The notes below the pieces were generated by a model, which saw only the letters and a program-made list of their open reading frames with translations, had not been told where the DNA came from and ran no database searches. Positions 60,608 to 64,000 of a DNA stretch of 64,000 bases are shown here, piece after piece (position 1 is the first letter of the stretch; every line of letters starts with the position of its first letter). The stretch comes from Eutypella sp. D-1. Lineage: Eukaryota; Ascomycota; Sordariomycetes; Xylariales; Diatrypaceae. A program made the position numbers and the translations under genes. The stretch is taken from contig JAJTTP010000002.1 in NCBI GenBank assembly GCA_023313575.1, positions 3,100,001 to 3,164,000 of the forward strand. Reading direction: 5' to 3'.

Positions 60608-62071
60608 CGTGTTCAGTTGGAATTAATTATGATTGAATTGAAGGGAAATTCAGGGAAATTCACAATTACGAGGACGAATAGTGTGTTGTTTTCGTAGTTC
60701 GGTAATTCGTGTCGGTATTTGGTATCGTTGGTGTTGTCATTGCCCGTATCGTCAATGTAGTTGTCAAAGTTCAAGTTGGCCAGGTCGTAGAGCATTCCTA
60801 GTAAGTACCTCTACACTGGAGTAGGAGTCTGTCTCCAGCCACCTGCGCCACAAATGCTAAGCCCTACAACGTTTCTACAAGTAGCATGCATCCTTGGGTA
60901 GGTCTATTGTGGAGCTAGGCCTAGTTAGGCTAGGTCAGCATAAGAATTTAGTCCATCTTAGTTCCACTTCAAAGTCCCCGGACCCTTCCACGTCTTGATT
61001 AATTAACCCCTGACAAGTCTGTACGGAGTAGCCTGTCCACATTCCATACCAAGGCTGTCAGGTTGGACAAGATACGCATGATGATGATGCTTATGATGAT
61101 GCATTCAACATCCGGGTGGATCATGCCATCTAGGGATTATCCACGGGCGTGCCGTATAAGCAGGGCGTTGTATGAGCGTATGGGACGACAAGAGTATTAG
61201 ATTGTATCATTGTACCAGCATGTCGTGTCACGCTTGACAAAGGAGATCCAAGGCAAGGTACGTAAGTCGGTAAGGTGGTTGGTATCAACACCTGTCCGTA
61301 ATGACAGAGAGCTCAGAGGCCATTTCGGTGGGATGATATCTTCCTCCACCCCGGTTAAGGAATACAGAGCAGTTGCCTCTCGCTATGCGCGCAGTTCGGG
61401 GGCTTGGCGATACCTCTCCCCACCTGAGAAACAGGACCACTCCTTGAGCTAGGCTCCAGTAGCTAGCAGGCAGAAGGTCCTGGCGAAAAAAAAAAGCATC
61501 TCGCCAACCGTGTTACCATGTCATCTATCCAGGTATCCCGGTGTCCAGAGGTCTTCCACGGGCGTCCCACCCTTGCAGGTCTCTGGGAAGATACTCTAGC
61601 TGTGGTGAGGGCACGGAATGTCCACCACATAGTGAACGCTGGGGAAATGGTCGTAGGAAGGCTTGCCTGCCCAAAATGAATGAGGAGTTCCTCGAAACAT
61701 TTACTGCGATCTATCTAGGAGCCATAATTAGGAGGCGGCGACGGGGAGTGGAATGGTCCCTAGGGCATACGGTAATTAGTTTATGCTAAAGCTTGGTTGG
61801 CTTTTCACCAGGTCAAAACCATCATAGTGGAGGAATAGTTTACTCATGACAAAGAAAAGTTCGATTATTCATGTTGGTAGTTGACGTCGGCGTTCGCTTC
61901 TTTGTGCCCATGAGATCTACTGTCCGCAAGTCGTAAGGTAGTTACATCCTTTCATCTAGATAGACAAGGAATGCCGTCTACATAGACCCAAAAGCAATTG
62001 TAATGTCCTTGTTTCCATCATGGCCTTCGTCATACCTCATTCACAATCTATAGAGAGCCGTCGCCCCAGCT
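60608..62071. other. divergent intergenic region, no gene seen
   Basis: Shared upstream region of cactin (-) and the kinase-like gene (+). Contains a short ATG/GAT trinucleotide tract (about 61078-61103). No supported open frame. Confidence 0.45.
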
Positions 62072-63778
62072 ATGTCAGGCAATGTAAGAAGCACCGCGAC
62101 CCCAGATTTCAGGGTTTTCAGTTCGAGGCCGAGATTCAGGCAGATCAGCGTGAACAGCACGGGCGCTAGTGGAGTAGTTACGATCTTCGAAGAAACCTTT
62201 GGCGATGGTAGTGTCCGTAAGCTTGCCGTGAAGAAGTCGAAAGATGGTGGCGGGATCCATGACCCACTCCTTGTGGAAGCCAGACATTTACAGGTGCGTT
62301 CCGTGCAGTTCCCAACATACCTCCCGCTCCCTCCCTCCCCAGTCTAGATAAAACAAGAAAACCACACAATAACCACTTAATGGAGTATAATCCACATGCC
62401 AAAGATAATGGCCTGGCTAAATGTATTTACAGAGACTACAATGGGCAGTACACATCAGTAAGCTAGTTGAAGTGACGGCAACTCAGCCAAACCACGAAAA
62501 TGAACCAGTTACCGGAAGCCATGGTTGGCCTACCGGGGGCGGCCCCTGTATGGTGATGAAGTATTTGAAGAATCAGTCCCTGGAGCAGCTCCTAGTCAGG
62601 CGCGCCGGGGACAACGTAGAGGAACCTCTGCCGAACCGGTTCCTCTGGTCGGTCTTTCTTTGCTGTAAGCCCCCCCCCCCCCCCCCCACACGCCCTACGG
62701 CACGTTGCTTGAGAGAATCACGACGACTGATAGGAGATAATATGTAGTCATTAGAGCGGCGACAGCTATGGCTTATCCGCCCTCCGCCTCTGGACGGCTA
62801 GAGGTCCCGACAGCGCTGGACGGAACACCCCCGAGCATATGCTCTCACGACGACATGCACGGTGGCAACTGTAAGTGTCCAAAATGAAATATAACAGTGC
62901 CAACACCCACGCCAAATCCACCTCAGAAACTAACGCCTAACATCCAGTTGTATTCGAGGATTTCGGTTTCTTTTCAAGTGAACATCCTTTGGTGCCGATG
63001 GTGCAGTTGATCGACTTCGGAGAAGCGAAAGACCCTGACCCTCCGCCTCCAGTGGATCTTCCCTTCGACGATAGTAAAAGTACGAGTGCAGGATCGTGGT
63101 CCACTACTGAATCTGAAAGGAACATTATCAACGCCATGAAGGAAGCGGAGGCGAAACGGCATGAGGAACAAGTAAAGAATTACGATGAGAGGCTCCGCCT
63201 GCGGGACTATTACAGAAAAGAGCGGGACGAGGCTGACCGGCTACAAGCCCAGATGAAGCGTAACGACTATCAAGGTCCTCCTTATAACCTGTAGGTATTT
63301 CCTTTAACAGATGAGACTTGACAGGTGCCTAACACAACTGTAGCAAAGCAGACATGAGACGAAGCGAGGGTACAGACAAGAATATCATAGACATAGGAGT
63401 GGTGCGTGCTAAACTTCTATTAGATTATTGAATGTAGCATTGTAGTGTTTAACACTAACACCAAGGAATCGTTAGCTCATGACAAGGCTCCTGGAAGGGG
63501 ACTCGACCGTATCAATAAAGGAGATGAATGGTCGAGAGAAAATAGAAAAAATGAAGGAGGTGCCGGAAATCGACCAAGACCTGCGCGAGCTGGTCATGCG
63601 GTGTCTTGCGGTGCTGCCAGAGAACCGTCCGAGGCTCGCCATACTACTCGAGAACGTTAAGGCATTCTCCACCTCCAAGACCGCGGACGCCTACGCGGAT
63701 ATTAGCACAGCATCGCACGAGGCGGACTTGTACATCGAGCAGCTTGTGAAGACATATGTGTTGAATGCTGATACCTAA
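62072..63778 (+). CDS. divergent protein kinase-like protein with helical insert
   Basis: Six exons: 62072-62293, 62433-62664, 62748-62870, 62948-63290, 63344-63401, 63476-63778; 426 aa. All introns are GT-AG and all junctions keep frame. Motifs: VKK of the ATP-site strand (KLAVKKSKD, about 55), hinge CMVMKYLKNQSLEQLL, catalytic loop HDDMHGGNFVF (Asp and Asn present, HRD altered to HDD), and LIDFGEAKD. The activation segment is replaced by a Pro/Asp stretch and a charged, coiled-coil-like helix (about 245-300, KEAEAKRHEEQVKNYDERL onward), with no APE. The C-lobe follows (GTDKNIIDIGV, LVMRCLAVLPENRPRLAILL). Activity is possible but unproven. Intron 2 (62665-62747) begins with GTAAG followed by an 18-C run. 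Confidence 0.8.
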
Positions 63779-64000
63779 GGCTCCTTGGAGTACGTACGGT
63801 GAGGGACTGGCCTTGGTCTGGGGAACCATGGGGGGCGGTTGGTGGGTTGTACATGTATCATAGCACCTGAAGATCGGGTGATCCCGCGGCACATTCGGCA
63901 TCATTTCATATGAGTCTACTACATAGGTTAGATCTATTCTACATACTGATATATGGCGTAAACCCATGCCCATGTGTACTGCGTTCTGTTGTGCACTCGA
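63779..64000. other. right-edge flank, no gene seen
   Basis: 3' flank of the kinase-like gene. No coding signal beyond short minus-strand frames. Confidence 0.45.

Noticed and set aside
1..64000. tRNA, rRNA and CRISPR arrays
   Set aside because: I looked for T-loop motifs (GTTCRA) with pairing arms and for regularly spaced repeats; none was convincing.

Overview
The window is nuclear DNA of a filamentous ascomycete (Pezizomycotina), most likely a sordariomycete. The evidence is short introns with GTATGT/GTAAGT-type donors and CTAAC/CTGAC-like branch sites, compact genes between wide intergenic stretches, fungal-specific families (bZIP-DUF3425, XLF with a long tail, a HeLo-like/pseudokinase protein), and an extremely AT-rich transposon island whose repeat copies differ by C-to-T and G-to-A transitions, the mark of repeat-induced point mutation (RIP). 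The genus cannot be fixed from the sequence alone.

Layout. Positions 1-1424 hold a GATAGATTC-type minisatellite enclosed by an inverted repeat. Positions 1433-24028 are one composite transposon island. Its outer element ends in an inverted TAAGGCTAGGGAA and is flanked by a perfect 8-bp target-site duplication (GGTTCGGA), which suggests a hAT-type element of about 8.06 kb. Into it were inserted, each with its own perfect 5-bp duplication, a full-length Ty3/Gypsy chromovirus (2257-9546, AGTAA), a solo LTR (10121-10559, TACGT) and a second full-length copy of the same family (15261-22050, TATTT). Each full-length element was itself hit by a further solo LTR (2341-2755, CAGAG; 16832-17223, AATTA). 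All coding capacity there is destroyed, including the reverse transcriptase YxDD aspartates, which now read NN in both copies.

The right side is genic. 25797-27398 (-) encodes a helical-domain/pseudokinase protein. It diverges from 28265-30130 (+), which joins a helix-hairpin-helix (HhH) domain to an intact protein kinase domain across introns. Then come a classical SDR (31028-32017, -), a bZIP-DUF3425 factor (32683-33608, -), a broken zinc-type alcohol dehydrogenase (34242-35292, +), an SDR lacking the YxxxK pair (35360-36313, -), the XLF/Nej1 end-joining factor (38667-40430, +), a membrane-anchored HIT protein (43298-44140, +), a gene-poor stretch (44141-51724), a forkhead transcription factor (51725-53675, -), a long intergenic region, the splicing factor cactin (58712-60607, -; three exons with a 33-nt microexon), and a six-exon kinase-like gene (62072-63778, +).

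Functionally, XLF (DNA repair), cactin (splicing) and the forkhead factor are core genes. The SDR/bZIP/ADH-remnant/SDR block looks like a small, partly decayed metabolic neighbourhood. The three kinase-fold genes are of lineage-specific type. Intergenic DNA carries several foldback elements: two unlinked ones (45963-46070, 57552-57640) share a terminal sequence, and a third (51500-51623) lies just past the end of the forkhead gene.
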